Source: Epiperipatus broadwayi (Eukaryota > Onychophora > Udeonychophora > Euonychophora > Peripatidae). From it: DNA of 64,000 nt. Below are positions 12,987-24,899 of this stretch, in pieces; positions within the stretch are counted from its first letter, which is position 1, and each line of letters begins with the position of its first letter. The stretch is from assembly GCA_028023455.1 (NCBI GenBank), contig JAQFVV010006469.1, forward strand, positions 1,170,773-1,234,772. The letters are read 5' to 3'. The translations under genes were made by a program, and so were the position numbers. Below the pieces are notes generated by a model. The model was not told where the DNA came from, made no database searches, and saw only the letters and a list, made by a program, of their open reading frames with translations.

Positions 12987-13468
12987 TCAAATGAATCCAT
13001 TAAAAGGTATTAAAAACCACAATATAAATTGAATTAAGCAACACCTATAGCTAAATTTTAATCATTTATTGTATTTTATAAAATGATTCAAAGATATTCT
13101 GAAATTATTATGCCACACCACAAGTCTGTGTGCTTATATATATGTCAGTTGTACTGCAAATACCAATGTGTATCAAACAGACACTTATATGTAAATGTTA
13201 ATCATTTATTTTATTATTAAATGTTAATTCAAACCTGTTCACTTTATATCAAGCCATATGCCTGAGTGCTGAATGGATTTTAAGTAAACCTAATGTATTA
13301 ATCATGTAATCATAATGTGATTACTTGAACTGTGTATAGTAATTTTGTAAATCACATTTGTGTAAACTACAATGTAATAATTTGAATTTTGTATTAATCA
13401 CATGTATTATAAATGTTATATATAGAGCTCACAAAATAAGCTCTTAACAAGCTTTGCAGAATATCCCC

Positions 13469-13506
13469 AACCCAGACCGGTTTCTGCTACTGGCATCATC
13501 AGCAAG
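13469..13506 (-). ncRNA. Hammerhead ribozyme, family A unit 1
   Basis: Minus strand: CTGATGA, stem II TGC/GCA with loop CAGTA, GAAA, stem III ACCGGT (self-complementary), cleavage at GGTC. The core (13475-13502) matches the consensus throughout. Stem I (CTTG with TGGG) is mostly wobble pairs. Confidence 0.75.
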
Positions 13507-13852
13507 GTGCTAGGATATTCAAGCATTAGATTAAAAATACCAGGATAAGCTCAGCACTTTATTTAATGTATAACTATTAAGTAGAAAATCTGAAATTTTT
13601 AGATATTCCATATGACTTCCAATCCAGTTATTTAACTTAAATAGCCATATGAGACTGAACTAAGTTCAGATAACCATATATTAATAGCTTTAACAATATA
13701 AAATCACCAAAGCCATAATAGCAAAAAATAAATTTACAAAAAAAATCCAAGTCGGTTGTCACATGATCTAATTTAATAAGCTTGTCTTTACAAATGTTAT
13801 ATATAGAGCTCACAAAATAAGCTCTTAATAAGTTTTGTAGAATATCCCCAAC

Positions 13853-13888
13853 CCTAGACTGGTTTCTGTTACTGGCATCATCAGTGAT
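13853..13888 (-). ncRNA. Hammerhead ribozyme motif, family A unit 2
   Basis: Minus strand, core 13857-13884: CTGATGA, a stem II region with one mismatch (TGCCAGTAACA), GAAA, ACCAGT, then C. One closing pair in stem II and most of stem I are lost, so this is a degenerate copy of the unit 1 motif. Confidence 0.6.
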
Positions 13889-14202
13889 GTACTAGGATAT
13901 TCAGGCATTAGATAAAAAAAACCAGAACATGTCCAGCATTTTATTCAATATATAACTATTAAGTAAATATCTGACATTTTCTGACATCCATATGTCTTTC
14001 AATTCAGCTATTTAACTTAAATAGCCATATGGTGCTGAATTAAGTTCAGATGCATCATATATTAATAGCTTTAGCATATAAAATCACCAAAAACCTTAAT
14101 AGCAAAAAATAAAATTATAAAAAAACAAGTCAGATGTCACATGACCTAATTTAATAAGCTTGTATTTTCAAGCTCTTAACATGCTTTGCAGAATATCACC
14201 AA

Positions 14203-14240
14203 CCCCAAACCAGTTTCTGCTACTTGCATCATCAGTGAGG
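14203..14240 (-). ncRNA. Hammerhead ribozyme, family A unit 3
   Basis: Minus strand, core 14208-14235: CTGATGA, stem II TGC/GCA with loop AAGTA, GAAA, ACTGGT, then T in place of C at the cleavage position (GUU is a weaker but allowed triplet). Stem I pairs CCTCA with TGGGG over five base pairs, the best stem I in the array. Confidence 0.7.
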
Positions 14241-14519
14241 TGCTTAAGAGTTTATTTTGCAAGCTCTATGTATAACATTTGCAAATACAAGCTTATTAAA
14301 TTAGGTCATGTGACATCTGACTTGAATTTTTTTAATCACATGTATGTAAATCACAATGTGATAATTTGTTATTATTGTATGTTAAACAAAATCAGAAGGC
14401 TTAATTAATATACATAGCCTTATTCTTGACCATAATATCATTTTGTTATTATTAATAAACTTGTGTTCAGTTATAAAAATTATTCCAGTGGTTTTAAATA
14501 TTTTTAGAATATCTGTTTC

Positions 14520-15130
14520 CATCATCTTTTGGTCACATACGGTAATGAACTTGTGTCCTTCTGAGCTAGAATCATGTATAATGGCTGATATATAAATGAG
14601 GATTACATTAATGCTTTGAGGTATCCAGAGGTGATCAATCATCATCCTGGTTGGTGCAAAAGATAATACTTTTTAAAGCCTATGAACTACATTTTATTTT
14701 GGTTTAGTCTTATTAGAGGTTGTTTATAATTAGCCAGTACAAGTGGCCAGAGCATTAATGATGATCAGCATGTTTTAATATCCCAGCATTATTTTTCTGA
14801 TTTTTTATTATTATGTATTCTGATGGATGAGTACTTAGTTTGTGCCTCCAAATTAATGGTTAAATAATTGCCCCAAGTTGGCAATGGCTCAATAGTTAGC
14901 CTGGTCTACAGAAGACCCCTTTCCAATCCAGTCATCAGATTGACTGTTAATTTTAATTTGATGTAGTTTGATTGTTCATGATGATGAATGGTTATTTTGA
15001 GTATTACTTAATACTTACAATTACTTATATGTATTGATAATGCTTGTGGATGTATAGTTATACTTGTAGGGACTGGCTGATGTCTGAGAGATTTCATATT
15101 CTCATGCTCTTTTCTGAATATATAAAATTG
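14520..15130 (+). repeat. Family E dispersed repeat, copy 2
   Basis: Inverted partner of 1190-1840. It carries a tRNA-like segment at about 14880-14940: 'tggctcaatagttagcc' fits an A box, and 'tttccaatcc' fits a decayed B box at tRNA-like spacing. It lies directly upstream of the 3' end of the RTE copy. The ORFs that cross it show no protein similarity that I recognise. Confidence 0.6.
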
Positions 15131-15307
15131 CTTTGGGATATTAACATTACTTAATATCTTCTCACTTTAATCTCTTTACCAATAATAATTATATATGTTT
15201 TGGTATTATCTCTTACTTTAATAATAACTTACACTTTTTTGTAAACTTTTAATTGAACTACTAATTATTATTGATGATTTGTGCATATTTAATCATCATC
15301 ATCATCA

Positions 15308-17056
15308 TCAACCATTATCAATACACTGCAGGATGAAGGTCTCTCCAAGTTTAATCCATCTTCTCCGATCTTTAGCTTCTCTTCTCCACAACACCCCTGC
15401 ACATTTTCTTATTTCATCCATCCATCTCACATGTGGTCTCTTTCTGGGTCTTTTACAATCTCTTGGAATCCAGTTTAAAATTTCAATTGTCCATCTATTA
15501 TCATCTCTTCTAGCAATATGTCCAGCCCAACTCCATTTCAATCTTTTAATTTTTTCAATAAGGTCAGTAACACCTGTTTGTTGTCTTACCCATACATTGC
15601 GTTTTCGATCTCTTCTTGTTACTCCCAACATACATCTCTCCATACTCCTTTGAGTGGTCTGAAGTCTCTGTATTGCTCTTCTATTAAGTGTCCAAGTCTC
15701 AGATCCATAAGTAAGAACTGGTAAAACACATTTGTTAAAAACCATCCTTTTCAAACACATAGTCATATTTCCTTTTAGTATCAAGTTATTTCTACCAAAA
15801 GCACTCCAACCAAGTTTAATTCTATGATTAATTTTCTCCATTATGTTTCCATCTGTATTAATAATCTGACCAAGGTATTTGTAACTGTTAACTTCTTCTA
15901 ATTCTTCATAATCAATCTTTATTTTCATATTTTGAGCAAATCGATTAAACATTACTTTAGTCTTTTTAACATTTATCTTTAGTCCTACTTTTCTACTTTC
16001 ATCTGCTAACTCCTGAAACATTTCCTGCAGCTCTGAAGCATTATTTGCAAAAACAACTACATCATCTGCAAAATCTAAATGACTTAAATACTCTCCACTT
16101 ACTTTCACTCTTTTAGTTTCCCATTTTAATCCACAAAATACTTCTTGCAGCACTGCTGTAAAGAGTTTTGGAGATATGGAGTCGCCTTGTCTTACACCTT
16201 TCTCAATGTTGATTTTTCCAGTATCATTATGTAATCTAATTGTTGCTGTTGCATTTTTATAAATATTCTTTAAAATATGACAATATCCTGGATCTATACC
16301 TTGATGATCCAATGCTTTAATCACTGAAGAAATGTGTATAGAATCGAATGCCTTTTCATAATCTACAAATCCAAAACATAATGACAACTCATATTCGTTT
16401 ATCCTTTCTATGACTTCTCTCAATACCTGGATATGATCTATTGTACTAAAACCACTTTTAAATCCAGCTTGTTCTCTTGGTTGGTGGAAATCCAAAGTTC
16501 TCTGTAGACGAATTGTAATTATCTTGGTAAAAGTTTTATATAAAACTGATAAAAGACTGATAGGTCTGTAATTTCTAATATCTTCTTTATCACCTTTTTT
16601 AAATATTAATATTATTACTGCATTCTTCCAATCTTCCGGTACATCTTTATCATTTAGACATTTGGTATATAACTTTGCTAAAATTGTTTCTATTTTTTCA
16701 CCTGCTTCTTTTAATATATCAATTATAATTCCATCATTTCCTGGAGCCTTTCCTTTCTTCATACACTTAATTGCATGTCTCACTTCTTCATTTAAAATTC
16801 TGGACAATTCAGAAGATGTAATAGATATAGGAGGTACTTGTTCTTTATTACTATATAATTCTTGATAAAAATCTACCAATTTCATGATGTCATCTCTCTT
16901 TTTAGTAATAATTCCATCTTTTTTTCTTATTGCAGATATAAATTTCCTACCAATACCAAAATGTTGTTTAACATTTTTGAGACTTTTATTTTCTTCTACA
17001 GCATATTTAATACTAATACTTATTAAAGTTTTACATATTGGATCTAAAACACACAT
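15308..17056 (-). CDS. RTE-like LINE reverse transcriptase (5'-truncated element, intact RT frame)
   Basis: A 582-codon open frame encodes the RT and C-terminal part of an RTE-like non-LTR retrotransposon, which copies its RNA into DNA at a nicked target. Visible motifs: KAPGNDGI (103-110), RNYRPISLL (161-169), motif A VDYEKAFD (231-238), motif B GVRQGDSISPKLF (287-299), motif C FADD with both catalytic aspartates (329-332), motif D region GLKIN...KTKVMF (358-370). The C-terminal part has the family-typical TYGSETWTL and WAGHIARRDDNRWT segments. The N-terminal APE endonuclease is missing, and a stop codon lies directly before the first ATG, so the start is an artefact of 5' truncation rather than a natural start. 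The 3' side (15290-15310) is a (TGA)n run, as in other RTE elements. There are no internal stops, so the insertion is probably young. It is unlikely to move by itself without the endonuclease. Confidence 0.9.
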   Translation of the reverse strand: MCVLDPICKTLISISIKYAVEENKSLKNVKQHFGIGRKFISAIRKKDGIITKKRDDIMKLVDFYQELYSNKEQVPPISITSSELSRILNEEVRHAIKCMKKGKAPGNDGIIIDILKEAGEKIETILAKLYTKCLNDKDVPEDWKNAVIILIFKKGDKEDIRNYRPISLLSVLYKTFTKIITIRLQRTLDFHQPREQAGFKSGFSTIDHIQVLREVIERINEYELSLCFGFVDYEKAFDSIHISSVIKALDHQGIDPGYCHILKNIYKNATATIRLHNDTGKINIEKGVRQGDSISPKLFTAVLQEVFCGLKWETKRVKVSGEYLSHLDFADDVVVFANNASELQEMFQELADESRKVGLKINVKKTKVMFNRFAQNMKIKIDYEELEEVNSYKYLGQIINTDGNIMEKINHRIKLGWSAFGRNNLILKGNMTMCLKRMVFNKCVLPVLTYGSETWTLNRRAIQRLQTTQRSMERCMLGVTRRDRKRNVWVRQQTGVTDLIEKIKRLKWSWAGHIARRDDNRWTIEILNWIPRDCKRPRKRPHVRWMDEIRKCAGVLWRREAKDRRRWIKLGETFILQCIDNG

Positions 17057-17059
17057 TTA

Positions 17060-19690
17060 ATTTTTTGTATATATTAATAATTATATATATTTTGTAATAT
17101 TTCTTACTTACATCTTATAATACATCTATATTTTGGTATTGCTCATTATTTATATTTTTATTAAATTTCCTTATTTGAAATATTGTTGATTTGGAGTTGA
17201 TAATGATTTTTTTCCATCACCCTACCTTCAGACTATTTTATCCCCCATCCCATTACTATAATATTGTATAGTTATATATATTAAAATACTGTAGACTACT
17301 GGATAGTTGAAACTGTAAGCAGGGAAAAATAAATTCTATTAAATTAAATAGCATTGGAAAGTGTTTATGTAAAGTGTATTTGGTATTTTATTTATATATA
17401 TATAAATCAATGCAGTATAGGATAACAAGTGGAAAGAAATTATAATATCTTACATCTATTAGAATTTGGAGGTTCATCACTCCCATTATTACATATTATT
17501 TATCACTGTGTCTTTTACTTATAGGAGATATCTTAGCAAAAGATTATAGACTCTTGGTTTAGATAATATTTAACTGCTATCATGTGATGTGTGAAAATAG
17601 TAATGCTATGAGCTCATTATTAAAAAAATAAAACTATTTGTCTTCTTTGTGTTTATATTTATTTTTATTTTTACTGTAGAAAAATAATTTCTACAAGAAT
17701 TTTTGGTAAATTTATCACTTGCAGACTTCTTGGTGGTGCTGCAGCATCACCTAGTGGCCACAGTATGCATAACCAAAAACTACCGAATTTTCTTTTGAAA
17801 AATGTAATAAATGAGTTTGACAGAAAATTGATTTATTTTATCATTCAGTTGCATCATGCTGAATCCATAATAAATGGCATGTCTGATTCAATTGATATTC
17901 CAATTGTAAAAAATTAGTTTCTGTATTTATTTTTAATTAAGTGAAGTTGAGGTTCTGTGTATCAGGTCAAACTAACTGAGAATCATAATAACTTGATTGT
18001 ATTGGATAATTGTGCAGTTTTTATTGTCTTGGTTCAAAATTGTTTATTTAATTATGATTGCATCAGAAATTTTATTTTAATTGTAATTGCAGTAAAAAAG
18101 TAAATTGGGGCATTTATTGCTTCATTGTATCATGTATGATTTACCTGAAAAAAGTAAGCTGTTTTTCTGCTTTTGTGAGTTATAATAACTTTATCTAAAT
18201 ATGAGAATATTTAGCTGATAAACATGTTAACAAATGCATATTCAATTAAAATAAAGCTTTTTTTACATACACCATTAGTCCAAGCACTATAAAAATTATA
18301 ATATATGTCAGAGTAACAGGTGCTATTTCTTCATCTGCTTTCTAATCTTTGGAAATCAAATACTCTTCTTTCTGGTATTTTGATTTTCTAGTTTTATGTG
18401 GTAGTTCCATTCTACAAAAGAAATACTAGGATGAAATATTTATGACATGTCATTTTCATTGGTGAGTAGATTTCCTATGCTGTCGCACAATTAATTTATT
18501 GACTAAATATATCATTTGCAAAATTCTATCACCTGACTGCATTTTTACTTAAAAAATTACCACTTGACAGATTGGCTGCAATACAAATATATACATTAAC
18601 TGCATTATAAATTATATGAATTTACATTTATAATACTGCAATGATTTTTGATTTAGGATGTGCATTCCACCTGACCCCACAGAAATCTGAATAAGCAGGA
18701 AAAGGCAAATACATATTAATTAATGTAACATAGATTTTTATATACTTTGTAATACATTTATTTGAATTTATAGTATTTTTTCAGTTTTGAATGTAAATAT
18801 ATATTCATTTGGCCCATTCACCATATTTACAGTTATAACATAAATTTGGAATAATGCAATTATATTAATAGCCAACATTTTGCTAATGGAAAGAGTACAG
18901 TTGGCAGAAGTTGGCTGGTAAGAGATATACAAATTAAAAAAATGGTTAGGAATCACTGATCTAAACTAATGTTTTTATTCTAACAATTACTAATAACCAA
19001 ATGCATAATCAAAATAATAGTAGTTGTAGTACCGTCCATAAAAAGGCCCATGAAAGAATTAGGCATGTTTAAAAATAATATATTTATGATATTCTATTAA
19101 GTATTTACTCTTTTCACAATATTTTTATGTGAAGTAAAATATTTGTCTCTTTTTCTATTGCACTTTAAATTTACAAAGCACTGTATAGGATTGTCACATA
19201 CAGGCTGTGCAGGGCACAAAGATGCTTCATCAATGGGGGCATCAAATTGCAGTGCCAATTAATAAAATTTGTATGTAAATGAAAATGCTTTGATTACTGA
19301 ATCACTCCTTTGTTAGAAACAGTTCTGATAATGCTTAGATTTATGCATCACTCCATTGCTAGAAATATATTCTGATTAAAAATATTTTTTATTTAAATAT
19401 AAGAGAATTACTTTTTTTTACTCAGACTTGTGACAATTGTTCAAGATGTACTGAATATTATATCATCTACCATTGTTCTCTCACTGTGGTAATTAATAAA
19501 TTTTTTTATATAAATGAAAATTTTAGATTTCCAAATTACCTTTATTTAAAATTCTAATTTATATAAAAATGATATATTATTATTAATAATTTATTTAAAA
19601 ATAAACTTATTTAAAACATTATCTCATAATAATTATGCATAGCAGGTAATTTGGTTTATCGGTTATATTTTATAAACTTTTCTGTCATGT
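17060..19690. other. No gene seen
   Basis: AT-rich anonymous sequence. There is a near-palindrome GGTG(G)TGCTGCAGCATCACC at about 17733-17753. An hAT-like end (GGTTAGGAATCACTG) sits at 18944-18958, but no convincing partner or target duplication was found. Confidence 0.45.
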
Positions 19691-19930
19691 AATGAGAATT
19701 GGTCAAAGGTTGTTTTTTTGTTGGGGGGGGGGGGAAATCCTGGCATCAATATTTTAAATGCTTTCTCTAGCAAGCATTTATCACAAAGCTAGTTGAGGAA
19801 TTGGCAATCCTCATTGTTTATAACTTACAAGCTTAAGAGAATAGGGCCATGTGATCTATGACTCTTATTTTGCCTATTTTCTGTCATGTATTCAGAATAG
19901 GTGGTAGGTTTAAGGTATCAGAGCCTGAAA
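19690..19930 (-). mobile_element. Family D repeat, copy 1
   Basis: Minus-strand blocks match 29128-29250 and 54915-55095: 'agtcatagatcacatg', 'cttgtaagttataaacaatg', 'ggattgccaattcctcaac', 'gataaatgct'. A (G)12 run at about 19723 marks one end. The segment that would hold the hammerhead is absent from this copy. Confidence 0.6.
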
Positions 19931-20863
19931 CATGGGGGCTTGGAGATCCATTATGATATAGTCTCATTTATTTCTTTTAAGACTGATATTATCTTCTTTT
20001 TTTTTAATACTAATATATATTTTTAATATAGATATAATTTTTTTTATATTTTATAATCTGCTTCTTATTGGATTTGTCATGATGAGGAATTTATTATTTA
20101 GCTAAAGTTTATAACTGAGTCATCCAAATACATAATGATCTAAATCCAAGGAAAATAGAATTAGTAAAAAATATTTTTTTAAAAAAAATAGTATTGTATT
20201 ATCATTTAATGGCACTCTGTTTGTTTGTAACAACTATACAACATCACTTGTAACTGCTCTAACTGCTCTATTAAGAAAGTGCCTACAAAATTCTTTATCT
20301 ATTTTAGTGAAAGAAACCAACTGTTTGATTTTTTTTATAGTTATTATAATCTATCATTAAATAATAAAAAAAATGGCAGTGTGTGGTATAATGGCTTATA
20401 AAATGTATCAAATAAACAAAGTAAGTGGCAAAAATCTTCCCTTAAGTAAATGTAATGTAAATCTATAAAAACCCTAGATATCTGACTATACAGCATGACT
20501 AAGTTTTAATATTGAAATAACACACAAACAAAAAATTGAATCATGAAACAATGTAACTATTTTATTATTGAATGAATATTTAAGGAGCTTAACTTTGTTA
20601 ATAAAAAACATAATAAGTTATGCATGAGAAACTCTGAATGAAATAAAGTAAAAACAAAGGTTATTTTTAACTAAATAAAATGTTGATTGGAGTTGATTTA
20701 GTTAAAGCCAATCATTATTTATCACATTGTGACTATCAAAACTTAAAGATTTACTATGTAAATAAAAAGGTAAAAGTGTAAATAATTTTTTAATATTCTA
20801 TTGTGTTTTCTTTTGTTCAACAAAATTATATAAAATTCATTTTATTTTAATTAACTAATTTTA

Positions 20864-21155
20864 TATCATGGATAGTGTAATAACTGAAACACAGGCTTAT
20901 TATATACCTGTGTCTATATATGTAATATAGGGTATATGAGCACATACTTTCAGATGACCCATCACTCTCCACTCTATCTAATTACTTTGATACACTCAAG
21001 CACATATATTCTGATATATGTGCTTAAGTGTATCAGTGTAATTAGATAGAGTGGAGATATATGTGCTTGAGTGTATCAGTGTAATTAGATAGAGTGGAGA
21101 GTGATGGGTCATCTGAAAGTATGTGCTCATATACCCTATATTATCATGGATAGTG
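20864..21155. mobile_element. Family B foldback insertion with target duplication
   Basis: The insert (20878-21141) is flanked by a 13-14-bp direct repeat, 'tatcatggatagtg' (20864-20877 and 21142-21155). Inside, an arm starting 'aatatagggtatatgagc' (20924) is repeated inverted, ending at 21141. Part of the right arm is also duplicated in direct orientation ('gtgtatcagtgtaattagat' twice). The left edge 'taataactgaaacacaggct' matches the edge of the 50.8-kb family B copy. The hammerhead region is not included. Confidence 0.75.
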
Positions 21156-21159
21156 ATGA

Positions 21160-23840
21160 CATAAATAAGAAACATTTAGATATTTTATTAAATGTAGATA
21201 TATTAAAATTGCACAAATTGGTACTTAAAATTATAAATAATTACTTATTTATTATAAATATTTTGAATTAATATTTGAATAAATTCATATAATGCAAAAG
21301 AAATATCTTTTCTTCAATGTTTTATTGTGAATACATTAATAATGTCTTGCTAATTTTTTTTTTTTTTTTTTTGGAAATTCTGATTCGATATATAAAAGTG
21401 CTAATGAAGAGAATTGTTCTTGAAACTAGGCTGATTTGACATTAACATGACCAGAATGCTGGGAAACATTTTTAGGTATACAATGTAACTGAAAAATCCC
21501 CATTATTGCATAGTCAGTGCTTTACAATTGTATTACTTTGCATATAATATTCTTTGTAGCATCTACAAATGACAGAGTTTTGGCAAAAAAAAAAAAGAAA
21601 GAAAAGGAAAATACAGTTTCATTTAATACATGATAAAATGTTTCATTTTTTGATTTTCACAAAAGATGTACTCATGCAGGTCTGGGATTTTGATAATTGT
21701 GAGGTCTTGTGCTGTTGCAACATTTTCAGGCCGGCTCTGTTCATAGGACTAGGGGACTGAAATTTAACTTCCATAAATGTGCTGCATCTCTTATCTATGT
21801 GAAAACCCTAGCAATATAAATTTAAAAGTGCAAAAATATCTATTAGAACCAATATAATTAGCTATTTTAGAAAAGAGAAAGCAGAAAGCCGTGATGTGCG
21901 ACACACCTGAGAAACAGAAAGATATAGAACAACCTTGATAATTAGTAATTAAGCTAAATTACATATTAATTAATCCTAAGACATTATAAGACCGTTTCAT
22001 AAAACAAAGTCGATTTACTACATTAGAACAAAAGAAAGGACTCCTAGATGACTAACAAATATTCAGTGGACTACTAAAATTGAAAAGTTTGAAACTTATT
22101 ATATAAATAATCGGATAATAAAATTCTAACGTATTTTATGTACATTATTCAACAACATCAGAACTGATTACGTGCATGATTGATCAGTTCCACCGCTCTA
22201 ATGACGGAGACTAGTTATTTTACAATCGCAGAAACTGTTTCTATTATCCTAATAGAGTACTATGTTGTCTAGTGTCGACGTGCTTAGATAGAGAAGAATA
22301 CAACTATTTATTTGGTACAATGAATAGACTGTTCGTGATATGTCGTGATTCCTGTATATTCTGAGTAAGTGAATTAAAAAGTAAATGTTAGTGAGTTAAG
22401 TATCTTGCTTGCGAGCAAGTTGAACTACAAACCATTGCAACAGTTTTCTACTGCGTTTCCACTTTTTTTTTTTACAATCTCAATAGTGAACCCATTACAT
22501 CATTAAAACGTATTCAGATTTATTTATTTTTTTTTGCGCAATAAAACAAAACTATTATTACTTTTATCTTAAGTCATGAAATTTTAAAAATCCTTTTACT
22601 TCCACAAATGTTTTTGTTCTATCATTCGGATTCTCTATAAATCTATGACGTAATTGTTGTAGCGAGAAAATAACATCTGTTTTAAAAAAAGCAGAAAAGA
22701 GTTAAATGTATTTTTTTTTCATGATTTGGTAAAGAAAACTAAATCAATAGCAGCAAATCGGAAAAAAAAATCTTTAGGTCTTAAGTCTCCATTACACTGA
22801 CCAAAGAAACATATTTGTTTCCTCGTTTAATTTGTTTGCTCCATTAGAATGTCTGTCTGAGACGTGTGCTCATTTGATAAATAAAATAAAAAATGATAGC
22901 GCTAATTTGATGCCCAATTGATCAATATGGGAAGATATAGTTTACGAAGTACCAAAAGGCAAATTGAAAATCCAATAAAAAATAATCAAAAGAAAAAAAA
23001 ATTGAAAGAAACTGAAAAATTTAACAACGTGTACATAAAGTGGGTAGGAAATGGGAAGTCGTAAGAATAAATAATTTCAAAAACTTTGCAAGTAAGCGAT
23101 TCTAAGGTTAAGTTTTTAATGATTTTTCTATTGCGACAAATAAATCGAATCACATCTAGTGAGATTAGAATCTTGATTAATAAAGCCTAGAGTTAAGTGG
23201 GTCTAGTTATTTTTCAATCATTATCTTTAAAGCTTTTTTTATTGTTTTTGTTGTGGTTTTTATCAATACGCGTTTCTCTTCTCAACTTTGCCATATCGCA
23301 ATCATCCACTATGGAGAAATTCAAACTATTTTCAATTTAAACAATATTATAAATTTTATATATTGAACTGTGTTTTGATGGTCTGTTAGAAATCACATTT
23401 GTTTATAGTCTAGTGACAGAACACTCCATCATTATCAGTAAGAAATTTAATGATTTCTGTCTAACTTTTAACATAAATAGTTAATCGAATGTTTAGACAC
23501 CAGAATTGGCAGTTAAGCTTTGATCTAGAAATATTTAGTTCAAATCCATTATTCTACTACTGAGCTAAATCACAGATTAAATAATAATGGATAGTCTCTA
23601 GGGTAAATCATACAATATTTGAGCACCAAAAGTGACTGTTTGGACTTCATTTACAGAATCTTTAGTTCTTGAGTCCATCACTACACTGCTAAAGCAATGA
23701 GGTCAACATGCATTACTGATGATAGCATCTACTTTTTATGTTAGTGTGTTTGTATATGTATATTATACACTAATTTAAAGCCATTTTGAGAATACATATT
23801 AAAAAGATGGGATTAAAACATACTCATTATTTACATATAT
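21160..23840. other. No gene seen; CG-retaining part at about 21.87-23.4 kb
   Basis: No ORF or known repeat. CG dinucleotides are noticeably commoner between 21870 and 23400 than in neighbouring sequence. Near 22410 there is the near-palindrome 'cttgcttgcgagcaag'. This may be an undetected recent insertion such as a solo LTR, but no TG...CA ends with a target duplication were established. Confidence 0.4.
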
Positions 23841-23845
23841 ATAAA

Positions 23846-24228
23846 CATCACATGATCGACGATTTCTGAAAATTAATCCTGCCTAATAGAATAGTGGTGG
23901 CTATGGTTATTAAAGAACCAAAGACCCCAAAATGTATAGGTACTGAACTGAGTTCAAACCTATATGACTGTATAAGCTGATGAGCTTGGATTGAAAATAT
24001 TAAGGTGTTAATTCAAGATTCATAGTTTTGTAGTTAAGTGGAGATAAAAGGTGGCTGTAAGAGGGTTGCATTAGATCCTAAGACCTTGATACAGTGCTCT
24101 CAGATCCAAGGCTCCTCACTGATGAAGGCCACAAGCCAGAAACTAGTCTGGGAATATTGGATGAGTAGGCACTAGATGGGGATTTTATGCACAAGCCTTC
24201 TGGCATCCATTGATTACTCTAGCTTGCT
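23846..24228 (+). mobile_element. Family C hammerhead repeat, copy 1
   Basis: A single, nearly full unit. In order: 'catcacatgatcg', 'ctgcctaatagaatagtggt', 'ctgaactgagttcaaaccta', 'gataaaaggtggctg', 'ttgcattagatcctaagac', the ribozyme, 'ggatgagtaggcactagat', 'gcacaagccttctggcatcc', 'attgattactct'. The same order is seen, mirrored, at 56961-57416. No ORF. Confidence 0.7.
24115..24152 (+). ncRNA. Hammerhead ribozyme, family C copy 1
   Basis: Core 24119-24148: CTGATGA, stem II GGC/GCC with loop CACAA flanked by an A-A mismatch, GAAA, stem III ACTAGT (self-complementary), cleavage after GTC. Stem I pairs CTCA with TGGG (three Watson-Crick pairs and one wobble). All invariant core positions are present. 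Confidence 0.75.
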
Positions 24229-24899
24229 GTGTGTGTCAATACATATAGTTTTTGCCTGTTTTATTTGCATATATGTTTGTTTTCTCACTCTTTAATAAGT
24301 AGATATTCAAACTAAATAATCCTCTGAAAATTAAGTTTATCAACCAAAGGGACTCTTTGTAATGCCACATGAATAACCTGCATCTGTAAGTTATATATAT
24401 ATAGTGTACCGGTCAAAACATGTTTATCCATCTAACATGAGCTGGAACTCACAAAATGTACTTCAAACCCAATCAAGCCCGAGATTTAGATCAGGGACCA
24501 GGCTGAATTCGAACCCACTCTCTAAGCCCCATATCAAACACCTAAAGAATAACATAATAGTGATGGCACATGAGAATTAATTTTAATCCAGCTGACTAGA
24601 AAAGCAGAGCAAAACAATAAGACATCTATTAACTATGACTAAACTAAAATATATACATGCATAACTAACTGTATGTGTGGATGTGGAGGAAAAGGAATTC
24701 GAACTACTCAAATATGTTAGACAATAAAATTATTAATTTAATATAATGACAAATTATTATACATTATGACTTAATTATATACCTTAGTGTGTGCAAGAAT
24801 GAGCAAGCAGTAGATGAATACATAGTGTCATTCACGCTATTATTTCTCATATGCCCTTTATTAGCTAAATGTTATATTATAAATAAGAACACATCTTTG

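Larger units (their letters stand above)
13411..14345 (-). mobile_element. Family A hammerhead repeat array (two tandem units plus an inverted partial)
   Basis: Unit 1 starts at 13411 and unit 2 at 13792, a period of about 381 bp; both begin 'aaatgttatatatagagctc'. A third, partial unit starts near 14160. After its ribozyme it runs into the inverted end of a unit ('tgcaagctctatgtataaca', then 'aagcttattaaattaggtca', then 'tgtgacatctgacttg'). Each unit holds one minus-strand hammerhead core. Tandem units of this size, each with one hammerhead, are typical of Penelope LTR-like repeats and animal retrozymes. No ORF belongs to the array. A shorter related fragment lies at 48672-48713. Confidence 0.75.

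Noticed and set aside
14890-14940. Minus-strand CTGATGACTGGATTGGAAAGGGGTC-like layout in family E (hammerhead-like)
   Set aside because: Stem II and stem III cannot pair, and the other family E copy does not keep the core. The similarity comes from a tRNA B box read backwards.
15279-16865. Plus-strand ORFs at 15279-15653, 15518-15724 and 16662-16865
   Set aside because: They are antisense shadows of the RTE reverse transcriptase, whose motifs are on the minus strand.
18639-18958. Possible hAT element ending in GGTTAGGAATCACTG
   Set aside because: The candidate left end matches poorly and the 8-bp flanks (taatactg and atctaaac) are not duplicates.
23967-23995. CTGATGAGCTTGGATTGAAAA in family C
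   Set aside because: No stem II can form, and the 57-kb copies do not keep CTGATGA at this site.
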